DNA of 64,000 nucleotides from Fontibacillus phaseoli (GTDB lineage Bacteria > Bacillota > Bacilli > Paenibacillales > Paenibacillaceae): contig NZ_QPJW01000001.1 of NCBI RefSeq assembly GCF_003337355.1, positions 186,001 to 250,000 of the forward strand, in the 5' to 3' direction. Positions 16,106 to 23,694 of the stretch are shown piece by piece. A program made the position numbers and the translations under genes. The notes below the pieces were generated by a model. It made no database searches. It saw only the letters and a list, made by a program, of their open reading frames with translations, and had not been told where the DNA came from. How positions within the stretch are numbered: the first letter of the stretch is position 1; each line of letters opens with the position of its first letter.

Positions 16106-16126
16106 TGGACCCCGATCTGTTTTTTT
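16088..16126 (+). terminator. Terminator of the SOS-type two-gene operon
   Basis: An 8-bp stem (GATCGGGG at 16088 with CCCCGATC at 16110) is followed by TGTTTTTTT. The left arm overlaps the coding end of the preceding gene. Confidence 0.85.
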
Positions 16127-16203
16127 CGGATATTATCGTAATTTCATGGGATATTTCTTTCACCCGGAGAGAGCTAAGATTACAGTAAGCGTAGAGGTAA
16201 AAT

Positions 16204-16217
16204 TGAAAGCGCTTAAT
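16204..16217 (+). promoter_or_regulatory. cre-like catabolite site
   Basis: TGAAAGCGCTTAAT agrees with the CcpA consensus TGWNANCGNTNWCA at 12 of 14 positions and has the typical AAGCGCTT core. It lies about 30 bases before the DUF4127 start. Confidence 0.45.
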
Positions 16218-16247
16218 AAACCCACCGGAGGGAGAGAGCAATCTATC

Positions 16248-17822
16248 ATGTCAAAAGTGGTCTACTTGCCGCTTGACGAAAGACCATGTAACTACTTGTT
16301 TCCGCAGCGGCTCGCCGAAATGACCGATCTGGAACTCGCAGTACCTGACATCCGGCTTTTGGGCCGAAAAAAACAGCCGGCCGATACGGCGGCGGTCCGG
16401 GAGTGGCTTTTGAACGAAGCCGAGGGAGCGGACTATTTGCTCGTATCTATTGATTTGCTGGTTTACGGTGGCATCGTGCCTTCCCGCTTGCATCATCTGA
16501 CGTTTGAGGAATGCTTGGAACGTTTGTCCGTACTGGCCGAAATCAAGAAGCGCCATCCGGGAATCCGGATTCACGCCTTCAATCTGATCATGCGGGTGCC
16601 GAACAACAATAAGGATGAGGAAGAGCCGGATTACTATAAATTTCATGGCGGCCAGATTTTCAAATACAGCTATTTGACCGACAAAGCGGAACGCGACCGG
16701 TTGAGCAATGATGAGAGTCAGGAACTGGAGGAGTTAAAAACGCTGATTCCGGAGGTTTACCTGGACGATTTCGTCGGGCGCCGGGGAGTCAATCAGTTGG
16801 TGAATCACTACAATTTGATGCTGGCACAGGAAGGGATTATCGACCACCTGGTTATTCCGCTTGATGATAACTCGGAGTATGGATTTTCGTCGAAAGAGCA
16901 GCAAATGATGATAGGCCGGGTCGAGGAACTGCGCATCATGGACCGCGTGATGATCTATCCTGGAGCCGACGAGATCGGCTGCACGATGTTCGCGCATATT
17001 TTTTGCGGATTGAAACAGTATAAACCTGAGGTTTTCGTACGCTATTCTTCGACCAAAGGGCCGCTGATCAAGCCGAAGTATGAGGATCGGAGCTTGAACG
17101 AAAGCGTCAAATCCCATTTGACCGCCTCCGGGGCCGTGCTGGGTGATCATTCCGGCGATACTCCGCTGGTGCTGATCGTGCATTCCCCGGCTGTCGATCA
17201 GGCGGGCATGGCGGAGCAGATTCCGTTTAAGGAGCGGCATCGTTCCTATTTTTCCGAGATTCATTACCGGGAGATCGTCGAAGCGATGGATGCTTATTTG
17301 CGCAAGGGCAAGCATGTAGCATTGGGCGACGTGGCGACGTGCAACGGCGGCGATCCGGTGTTGATGAATCTTTTGAAGCAAAGAGGACTGCTGGATCGTC
17401 TGACCGCTTATGCCGGGTGGAATACATCAGGCAATGCGCTCGGCACGGTGATCGCCCATTTCGTGATTGTTTCGTATTATCTGGAACGTCCGGACGAAGC
17501 GATTTTTCCTGAGATTGTCCGGGAGAGCCGGAAATTTTACTACGAGCGCCTGGTCGAGGATTTCATTTATCAATCCCTAGTTCGTCAGGATATGCTGAAG
17601 AATGATTTACCCGGCCTGGACGCAAGCTATTACGTGATCGGACATTGTTTGGACGAAGTGCATGGAATTTTAGAGGAAAAAATGAACCGTGCCGCCGAGC
17701 AGTATTTCGAGGGCATTTCGGAAGGGCGGATCAGGCTGCAACGGCTCCATTTTCCATGGAAACGCATGTTTGAAATCGGGTTTGAGCTTGAAGTCGAGAC
17801 GGAATCCATCACTACCGGGTAG
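16248..17822 (+). CDS. DUF4127 family protein
   Basis: A 524-residue protein; the ATG at 16248 follows GGAGGGAG, and upstream in-frame codons have no binding site. The start (MSKVVYLPLDERPCNYLFPQ) is the family hallmark, followed by SIDLLVYGGIVPSRLHHL near residue 70 and VPNNNKDEEEPDYY near residue 120; the conserved Asp, Arg and Asn residues suggest a polar active site. The family has no assigned reaction to my knowledge. No signal peptide or membrane span is seen, so it is cytoplasmic. It lies 110 bases upstream of the amidohydrolase/DgaE/DgaF operon on the same strand, separated by that operon's operator region. A role in the same amino-sugar-acid pathway is only a guess from proximity. 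Confidence 0.88.
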   Translation: MSKVVYLPLDERPCNYLFPQRLAEMTDLELAVPDIRLLGRKKQPADTAAVREWLLNEAEGADYLLVSIDLLVYGGIVPSRLHHLTFEECLERLSVLAEIKKRHPGIRIHAFNLIMRVPNNNKDEEEPDYYKFHGGQIFKYSYLTDKAERDRLSNDESQELEELKTLIPEVYLDDFVGRRGVNQLVNHYNLMLAQEGIIDHLVIPLDDNSEYGFSSKEQQMMIGRVEELRIMDRVMIYPGADEIGCTMFAHIFCGLKQYKPEVFVRYSSTKGPLIKPKYEDRSLNESVKSHLTASGAVLGDHSGDTPLVLIVHSPAVDQAGMAEQIPFKERHRSYFSEIHYREIVEAMDAYLRKGKHVALGDVATCNGGDPVLMNLLKQRGLLDRLTAYAGWNTSGNALGTVIAHFVIVSYYLERPDEAIFPEIVRESRKFYYERLVEDFIYQSLVRQDMLKNDLPGLDASYYVIGHCLDEVHGILEEKMNRAAEQYFEGISEGRIRLQRLHFPWKRMFEIGFELEVETESITTG

Positions 17823-17848
17823 ACCCTGAGCTAGTCTATTCAAACTAC

Positions 17849-17913
17849 AAACATTATAACGTTATATTTACTTCTCACAAGGGAAGTGCTATTGTAAACA
17901 TTATAACGTTATA
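17849..17913 (+). promoter_or_regulatory. Paired operator-like palindromes before the amino-sugar-acid operon
   Basis: The 18-mer AAACATTATAACGTTATA occurs twice, at 17849-17866 and 17896-17913. Each holds the perfect palindrome TATAACGTTATA. The copies are 47 bases apart, about 4.5 helical turns, and the second ends 18 bases before the first start codon. They are the best candidates for binding by the GntR protein encoded last in the operon. Confidence 0.65.
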
Positions 17914-17931
17914 CCAAAAAGGGTGAAGATC

Positions 17932-19044
17932 ATGAAAGATTCATTTGTCTTACGCCGCGTCAAGCGCGTGAGCGGGGAAGAGATCGATATCGTGATCGAG
18001 AACGGCGTCATCGCAGCGATTACGGCGCCCGGAGAGGGAGTCGCTTCGCAGATATATGACGGCAGCGGCACGTACGTGTCCAGCGGCTGGATCGATATGC
18101 ATGTCCATGCGTTTCCGGAGTTTCATCCTTACGGGGACGAGATCGATGAGATCGGCGTCCGACAGGGCGTAACGACGATCGTCGATGCCGGAAGCTGCGG
18201 GGCGGACCGAATTGCGGACTTGATCCGAAGTGGGGAACAAGCCAAGACTAAAGTGCTGGCGTTTCTGAACATTTCGCGCATCGGCTTGCTTCGCATCGAC
18301 GAATTGTCGCAAATGGCGTGGATCGATCGGGAACGGGCCAAACATGCCATCGCCAAATTCGGCGATTCCATCGTCGGCTTAAAAGCGCGCATCAGCCGGA
18401 GCGTGGTCGGCGAGAGCGGAATCGAACCGCTTCGCATAGCGCGGGAGCTGTCCGAAGAGACGGGGCTGCCGCTCATGGTTCATATCGGTTCGGCGCCGCC
18501 GGACATCCGGGAGGTAATTCCGCTTTTGGCGCGAAAAGATATCATAACGCATTATCTCAACGGAAAGCCGAATAACCTGTTCGATGCCGAAGGCCATCCG
18601 CTCCAGGTGCTTACCGATGCGGTGGCGCGCGGTGTTCATTTGGACGTGGGGCACGGCACGGCAAGCTTTTCGTTCCGGGTGGCCGAAGCGGCCAAACGCC
18701 AAGACATCGAGCCGGATACGATCAGTACGGACATCTACCGCGGCAATCGGCTGGACGGTCCGGTGTACAGCATGGCGAACGTGCTGTCCAAGTTCCTTCT
18801 TCTCGGATATTCCCTCCAAGAAATCATCGCCATGGTGACCGCCCATGCGGCGGCTTGGCTGGGCAAACCGGAACTGGGACGCATCCAGGCAGGGGATAAC
18901 GCAAATCTGACGCTGTTCAGTCTGGAGAACGGTCCTTTAGTGTTGACCGATTCGGAAGGAGAACGGCGGGTAGCGGAGCAAGTAATTCAAGCAAAAGGAG
19001 TTGTGGCAAATGGGGAACTCATTGAATGCGAAATACGGGCTTAA
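17932..19044 (+). CDS. Amidohydrolase/deacetylase family metallohydrolase
   Basis: A 370-residue protein from ATG 17932 (behind AAGGGTGAAG). It has a complete binuclear metal set: HVH at His57/His59, probable carboxylated Lys151 (VGLKARIS), His184, His207 and Asp267 in STDIY. This is the dihydroorotase-like branch whose members often sit beside DgaE/DgaF homologues. The expected reaction is removal of an acyl group from an amino sugar acid or a related amide. It overlaps the DgaE-type gene by 35 bases, so both are expressed together. The exact substrate cannot be read from the sequence. Confidence 0.8.
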   Translation: MKDSFVLRRVKRVSGEEIDIVIENGVIAAITAPGEGVASQIYDGSGTYVSSGWIDMHVHAFPEFHPYGDEIDEIGVRQGVTTIVDAGSCGADRIADLIRSGEQAKTKVLAFLNISRIGLLRIDELSQMAWIDRERAKHAIAKFGDSIVGLKARISRSVVGESGIEPLRIARELSEETGLPLMVHIGSAPPDIREVIPLLARKDIITHYLNGKPNNLFDAEGHPLQVLTDAVARGVHLDVGHGTASFSFRVAEAAKRQDIEPDTISTDIYRGNRLDGPVYSMANVLSKFLLLGYSLQEIIAMVTAHAAAWLGKPELGRIQAGDNANLTLFSLENGPLVLTDSEGERRVAEQVIQAKGVVANGELIECEIRA

Positions 19045-20116
19045 GCGCGTGATCAATGCCAGCGGGCGCATGAGCATTTTGGGTGTGTCCGCGCCGAGCG
19101 ATACGGTGATGGAAGCGATGAAGCAGGGCGGACAAAGCTACGTCGAAATCGCCGATCTGGTCGACAAAGCGGGCGATCATATCTCGAAGGCGCTTGGTTC
19201 CGAGGCGGCCGTCATTGTCAATTCCGCTTCCAGCGGGATTGCGTTGTCCGTGGCGGCTGTCGTGACGCGGGGAAACCGGCGGCTCAGCGAGCGGCTACAT
19301 CAAGAGATCATTCACCGCAATGAGATCATCATTTTGAAAGGCCATAACGTACAGTACGGCGCACCGGTAGAAACGATGGTCTATTTGGGCGGCGGGCGGC
19401 TGCTGGAAGCCGGCTACGCCAACGAAGGCCGGGCCGAGCATATCGAGGATGCCATCTCGGAGAGAACGGCGGCGATTTTGTATGTGAAATCGCATCATGC
19501 GGTCCAAAAAAACATGATTTCCGTCGAGGAGGCCTGGGGCGTTGCGCAGAAGAACGGTATTCCGCTCATCGTGGACGCGGCGGCCGAAGAGGATTTGCAC
19601 AAATACGTGACCTGCTCGGATCTCGCGATCTACAGCGGTTCCAAAGCGATTGAAGGGCCGACATCCGGAATCGTAGCGGGAAAACGTACCTATATCGATT
19701 GGCTGAAGGTCCAATTGCACGCCATCGGCAGAAGCATGAAGGTAGGCAAGGAAACGAGTTTCGGCCTGCTCCAGGCCCTCGATGAATATCTGGTCAAAGT
19801 GGATAATAGCGAGCAGGAAAAAGCCTCCCTCGAGGCGTTGTCTCCATTGAACGACATCCCCGGCGTAAAGGTGACGATCGTTCAGGACGAAGCGGGCCGA
19901 GCGATCTACCGGGGACGTATTCATATCGATCCGCAGCAGGCGGGAACGACCGCCAAAGAAGTCGCGGCGGGGCTCCAGCACGGTGAAATCGCGATTTATA
20001 CGCGGGACTACGGGGTTCGTCAAGGCTATTTCGACATTGACCCGCGTCCGCTGCTTGGGGATGACATTCAGGTGATCGAGGCTCAGTTACGGAAATTATT
20101 GACGGGGGGAAATTAA
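19010..20116 (+). CDS. dgaE: DgaE-family PLP-dependent lyase (D-glucosaminate ammonia-lyase type)
   Basis: Start set at ATG 19010, nine bases after AAAGGAG, and not at the earlier in-frame TTG. The 368-residue protein is of the SelA/DgaE fold-type-I group: a Gly/Ser/Ala-rich phosphate region (VNSASSGIALS, about 70-80), Asp189 in LIVDAAAEED, and the PLP lysine Lys212 in IYSGSKAIEGPTSG. DgaE converts D-glucosaminate 6-phosphate to 2-keto-3-deoxygluconate 6-phosphate with release of ammonia. Here a sugar kinase is encoded in the same operon and no PTS is seen, so the enzyme may act on the unphosphorylated acid. It is followed by the aldolase after one base. Confidence 0.78.
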   Translation: MGNSLNAKYGLKRVINASGRMSILGVSAPSDTVMEAMKQGGQSYVEIADLVDKAGDHISKALGSEAAVIVNSASSGIALSVAAVVTRGNRRLSERLHQEIIHRNEIIILKGHNVQYGAPVETMVYLGGGRLLEAGYANEGRAEHIEDAISERTAAILYVKSHHAVQKNMISVEEAWGVAQKNGIPLIVDAAAEEDLHKYVTCSDLAIYSGSKAIEGPTSGIVAGKRTYIDWLKVQLHAIGRSMKVGKETSFGLLQALDEYLVKVDNSEQEKASLEALSPLNDIPGVKVTIVQDEAGRAIYRGRIHIDPQQAGTTAKEVAAGLQHGEIAIYTRDYGVRQGYFDIDPRPLLGDDIQVIEAQLRKLLTGGN

Positions 20117-20117
20117 C

Positions 20118-20873
20118 ATGTCACAGATTGCAAAACGTTTTTACAAGGAGCGTGTAGCCTTGAACGTGTTGGCGAAGGATATCGCCAATGCCAAAGAAGT
20201 ATTTGAAGCGGCGGAGGGACATGTTCTGGTAGGCGTTCTGTCCAAGGCTTATCCTACGGTGGACGAAGCCGTTAACGCCATGAAAGCCTACGGCAGGGAA
20301 ATCGACGAAGCGGTGTCGATCGGGCTTGGCGCCGGCGATAACCGTCAGGCCGCGGTGGTGGCCGAGATCGCGAAGCATTATCCGGGCAGTCATATCAACC
20401 AGGTGTTTCCGGCCGTGGGAGCGACCCGCGCCAATCTCGGCGATAAGAACAGCTGGATCAACAGCCTCGTATCCCCAACAGGTCGCGTCGGATACGTGAA
20501 CATCTCTACGGGGCCAATCAGCGCGGCGCAAAGCGAGGCGGCAATCGTTCCGGTGGCGTCGGCGATTGCGCTGGTGCGCGACATGGGCGGGAACGCGCTG
20601 AAATATTTTCCGATGCAAGGCCTAAGCCGGGAAGACGAATATCGTGCCGTTGCGGCGGCATGTGCCGAGGCAGGTTTTGCGCTGGAGCCGACGGGCGGCA
20701 TCGACATGGACAATTTCGAGCCGATTCTGCGGATCGCCCTGGAGGCGGGAGTGCAGCAAGTCATTCCTCACGTTTATTCATCCATCATAGATAAGGAATC
20801 CGGAAATACCAATGTTCAGGATGTGCGGGATTTGCTCGGCATCATGAAAAAGCTGGCGGATACGTATGCCTAA
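20118..20873 (+). CDS. dgaF: DgaF-type 2-keto-3-deoxy-6-phosphogluconate aldolase
   Basis: A 251-residue protein of the DgaF (KDGP aldolase) family, longer than the classical Eda aldolase. Lys162 in NALKYFPMQGLS is the likely Schiff-base residue, and TGGIDMDNF near 197 is a phosphate-loop-like segment. It cleaves the keto-deoxy acid phosphate to pyruvate and glyceraldehyde 3-phosphate. Pairing with DgaE is the defining feature of the D-glucosaminate pathway of Salmonella. The next gene begins 8 bases before its end. Confidence 0.85.
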   Translation: MSQIAKRFYKERVALNVLAKDIANAKEVFEAAEGHVLVGVLSKAYPTVDEAVNAMKAYGREIDEAVSIGLGAGDNRQAAVVAEIAKHYPGSHINQVFPAVGATRANLGDKNSWINSLVSPTGRVGYVNISTGPISAAQSEAAIVPVASAIALVRDMGGNALKYFPMQGLSREDEYRAVAAACAEAGFALEPTGGIDMDNFEPILRIALEAGVQQVIPHVYSSIIDKESGNTNVQDVRDLLGIMKKLADTYA

Positions 20874-21888
20874 AACCATCGCGGCATTTGGCGAGGTCAT
20901 GATGCGGCTGCAGGTTCCGGGTTATGATCTGCTGACGCAGGCCAGTACTTTAAACTATTCCTTTTCAGGAACCGGCGTTAACGTCGCTTCGGCACTGGCC
21001 CGTTTCGGACATACGGGGGCTTTGGTAACCCGCTTGCCCGTGGGTCCGCTAGGCGATGCGGCTGCGGCATATTTGCGGAAGCTGGGCATTGAAGCGGAAG
21101 CGGATTTCGTTCTCCGCGGGGGAAACTACTTGGGGCTATATTTTTTGGAGAACGGCTTCGGGGCTCGTCCGAGCCGGGTAACCTATACCAACCGGCTGGA
21201 AAGTAGCTTCAATACGGCGCCGGAGGGCACATACGATTTTGACCGTATTGCGGCATCGGTCGATGCGGTGCACTTCTGCGGCATTACGCTCGCGATGAAC
21301 GACGGGGTCCGCAGTCATATGAAAAACCTGGCCAATGCCGTCAAGAGTCTAGGAGGCAAGGTCATTTTCGACTGCAATTTCCGTCCCTCCCTCTGGGGAG
21401 AAAAGGGACATAACGCCGCCAAGCCGCATTACGAAGAGATGCTGGAACTGGCTGATATCGTATTCATGAATGAAAAGGACGCCATGTTTACCTTGGGAAT
21501 GGGTACATCCGCAGAAGGGCGGGAGGAGCGGCTGGCCGAGTTGATTCCTGCGGTGGCGAAACAATACGAAATCTCGACGATTGCCGGCACGCACCGGGAT
21601 ATCCATGGCGATAACTCCCACTCTCTGCGCGGCTTTTTGTTCAAGGAAGGGCACTTTACGCATTCGGAGAGACTGAGATTTTCCGTCTATGATAGAATAG
21701 GGGCAGGAGATGCCTTCGCCAGCGGCATTATTCATGGGGAGCTGGAGCAATTCGAGCCGGAGCGGACGGTGAATTTTGCGGCGGTGGCGGGCATGCTGGC
21801 CCATACGGTAGCCGGCGATACGCCGATGGCCTCGGAGGGGGACGTTATCCGGGCTATGGAAAACTCTATAGGCGATGTGGAAAGGTAG
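20866..21888 (+). CDS. PfkB-family sugar kinase (probable 2-keto-3-deoxygluconate kinase)
   Basis: A 340-residue ribokinase-fold protein. The N-terminal FGEVMMRLQVPG, the VNVASALARFG sugar-binding segment near 45, and the C-terminal DRIGAGDAFASGI with the catalytic Asp near 279 mark the KDG kinase-like branch. It overlaps dgaF by 8 bases. In this operon it would phosphorylate 2-keto-3-deoxygluconate so that the aldolase can use it. Assignment of the substrate is from context; fructokinase-like activity is the alternative. Confidence 0.82.
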   Translation: MPKTIAAFGEVMMRLQVPGYDLLTQASTLNYSFSGTGVNVASALARFGHTGALVTRLPVGPLGDAAAAYLRKLGIEAEADFVLRGGNYLGLYFLENGFGARPSRVTYTNRLESSFNTAPEGTYDFDRIAASVDAVHFCGITLAMNDGVRSHMKNLANAVKSLGGKVIFDCNFRPSLWGEKGHNAAKPHYEEMLELADIVFMNEKDAMFTLGMGTSAEGREERLAELIPAVAKQYEISTIAGTHRDIHGDNSHSLRGFLFKEGHFTHSERLRFSVYDRIGAGDAFASGIIHGELEQFEPERTVNFAAVAGMLAHTVAGDTPMASEGDVIRAMENSIGDVER

Positions 21889-22616
21889 TGGAGTTTAAAG
21901 TGAGCTTGTCCCGAAAAGACCGGCCGTTATATTTGCAGATCAAACAAATTTTGAAGGACCGGATTTTGCACGGCGTATATCCTTTGGGGAGTAACATTCC
22001 GTCGGAGCCTCTCTTGGAGCGGGAATTCGCCGTCAGCAAAATTACTGTTCGCAGCGCGATCCAGGAGCTCGTCCAGGAAGGTTATCTGGAAAAAGGCAGC
22101 GGCAAGGGCACAAAGGTAATCCGAAACAAAGCGGCTTCCAAGCTGTCGAAGTGGAAACATTTCACGGAGATTCTGGTGGAGTCCGGCCACCGGATCAAGA
22201 AGCAATGGCTACGGGCGGAGAAAGAGCAGACCGTGCCGGATACCGAACCGCACCGATTGTTTGGCGAGAGCTGCCTGAAGCTGGAGCGCGTTTACTATCT
22301 GGATGACGTCCCTTACATCTACTATGTGCATTTCGTGAGTAGCGATATGAAAGATGGTCTGACATTAGCCGACCTAAGTGACCAATCGCTCTACGAGCTG
22401 CTTGAAGAGCAGGGCTTGTCCCTCGACAAGCTCCGGGACGAGTTCGGTGTGGCAGCAGCTTCCCGGGAAACCGCGGGAATTTTGGGCTTGTCCGAAGGAG
22501 CGCCACTGCTCAAGCGCAGCCGTTACTCGCGCGACGAGCAAGGGAACATCATCGAATACAGCATCGGCTACTATAACACCGAGCTGCAAAACTATATCGT
22601 AAATTATGACGCATAG
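21888..22616 (+). CDS. GntR-family regulator (HutC/UTRA type)
   Basis: A 242-residue protein with a GTG start that overlaps the kinase stop. Residues 10-75 form a GntR winged helix (LYLQIKQILKDRILHGVYPL, then LEREFAVSKITVRSAIQEL). The rest is a UTRA effector domain (about 85-235) of the kind that binds sugars and sugar phosphates. It is the last gene of the operon and likely its own repressor, acting at the paired palindromes at 17849-17913. The inducer would be an intermediate of the pathway. Confidence 0.88.
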   Translation: MEFKVSLSRKDRPLYLQIKQILKDRILHGVYPLGSNIPSEPLLEREFAVSKITVRSAIQELVQEGYLEKGSGKGTKVIRNKAASKLSKWKHFTEILVESGHRIKKQWLRAEKEQTVPDTEPHRLFGESCLKLERVYYLDDVPYIYYVHFVSSDMKDGLTLADLSDQSLYELLEEQGLSLDKLRDEFGVAAASRETAGILGLSEGAPLLKRSRYSRDEQGNIIEYSIGYYNTELQNYIVNYDA

Positions 22617-22672
22617 TTCACGATAAGGGGAATTTCGAGTCTCTGCTCGGGGACTCTAGAATACACCGTCTG

Positions 22673-22718
22673 ACAGCCGGGATGGGATGGCATATTGCCT
22701 CTCGCCCCGGTTGTTTTG
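22673..22718 (+). terminator. Terminator-like hairpin after the GntR gene
   Basis: ACAGCCGGG (22673-22681) pairs with CCCGGTTGT (22706-22714) with one G-U pair, and TTTTG follows. The loop is long and can fold further, and the T run is short, so this is a moderate candidate. Confidence 0.5.
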
Positions 22719-22722
22719 ATTT

Positions 22723-22907
22723 CTAACGGCCATGAGAGCCGTTAAACTCCGGAAAATCGCCGATTTAGAATTTTAATGGACACCAGAGCCCTTAAATGGG
22801 TACGATCCCCCTATTTTTCCGCGAAAAACGCTCCTTAAGGGCTTCTGTGTCCGTTAGCCGGTAAAAGCCCCGTTTTTTATCTCAATAAGGTCTCCTGTGT
22901 CCGTTAA
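22723..22907 (+). repeat. Four copies of a 24-bp repeat in two oppositely oriented pairs
   Basis: Copies lie at 22723-22746 and 22773-22796 (plus) and at 22834-22857 and 22884-22907 (minus). In the plus sense each reads approximately YTAACGGACACAGRAGCC followed by NTTAAA. Spacing is exactly 50 bases inside each pair. The pairs face each other, so the region can fold into a long imperfect hairpin. No coding content is seen. Confidence 0.75.
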
Positions 22908-22916
22908 AATCTGCGC

Positions 22917-22980
22917 GACCGACGTGACCGACGTGGCCGGCGTGACCGACATGGACCGGCGTGACGACGTGACCAACATG
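22917..22980 (+). repeat. Degenerate tandem repeat of about 9 bp
   Basis: About seven units of the form GACCGACGT follow each other with point changes and small length changes. On the minus strand the array is read as alternating His-Val-Gly codons, but no supported gene covers it. Confidence 0.65.
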
Positions 22981-23694
22981 ATCTTCGAGGCCGGAATGCC
23001 AGGGTGATCGTGGACCGGATTGGCTCGGCCTGACCGACATGATGTACCGTTGTGACCTGGTGAGAGGAACGAAGGGGGAGTTAAAACGGCAGTCTGCTTG
23101 TTGGTGCTGGTTGAATTGAGCTTGGAAAATTACTGAAAACAGGTTCGCGGTCATAAGTTCATTCGTGCCGGGTATATTTTCGGTATCCGCATACATCCAA
23201 ATTTATCTCGGAACCACCGACGCGCCTGCCACACCACGTAAATTAATGGCCCATGTCAATTATGTCCTCTTTTGTACCAAAACGGCTTTCCGAATCCTCG
23301 CCTATCTTATTTTAATGTTAATATACCTTGCTCTCTCAACCTCTCAATTTTTATCACTTCATCTCCAACCTCCCAATTACATCATCTATTGTCACTTCAT
23401 ATCCCTATCTCGTTGCGCCCGGCTTGAGCCGGTGTCAGGTCCCTCCGCCAAAGTTCCTTTAGTTTTCCTCGCTTTTGGCCGCCATTTTTCCATTGGTTCG
23501 GCACGCACGAAAACCAGCCCTATTATTCAGATGATTTCTAAAGTTCACAGGATATTTTGCATAAAGAAAGCGTTCTATAATAACCCTATAAGACATTGCT
23601 TAAACTCTCGCGGTGCCGATAACCGACCTTTCCGTCGGGCGCCGCAACGGTTTGGCCCATAGAACTTTTTAGGTTTACATGAGGAGGCATACAG
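22981..23694. other. Non-coding stretch before the GH130 gene
   Basis: No convincing gene is seen. The open frame 23165-23662 is Leu/Ser/Pro-rich, has no ribosome binding site and resembles nothing known. A TATAAT at 23576-23581 may be part of the GH130 promoter, but no partner -35 box at normal spacing was found. An AGAAAGCGTTCTAT just before it is a weak cre-like sequence. Confidence 0.5.

Noticed and set aside
22723-22907. Possible CRISPR array
   Set aside because: Repeats alternate in orientation, spacers resemble each other, there are only four units and no cas gene is near.
22882-23196. A minus-strand frame with His-Val-Gly repeats
   Set aside because: The repetitive sequence comes from the 9-base tandem array; there is no start signal and the rest is random-like.
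23165-23662. A 165-codon open frame on the plus strand before GH130
   Set aside because: It has no ribosome binding site and low-complexity Leu/Ser/Pro composition, and it follows directly on repeat DNA, so it is not supported as a gene.
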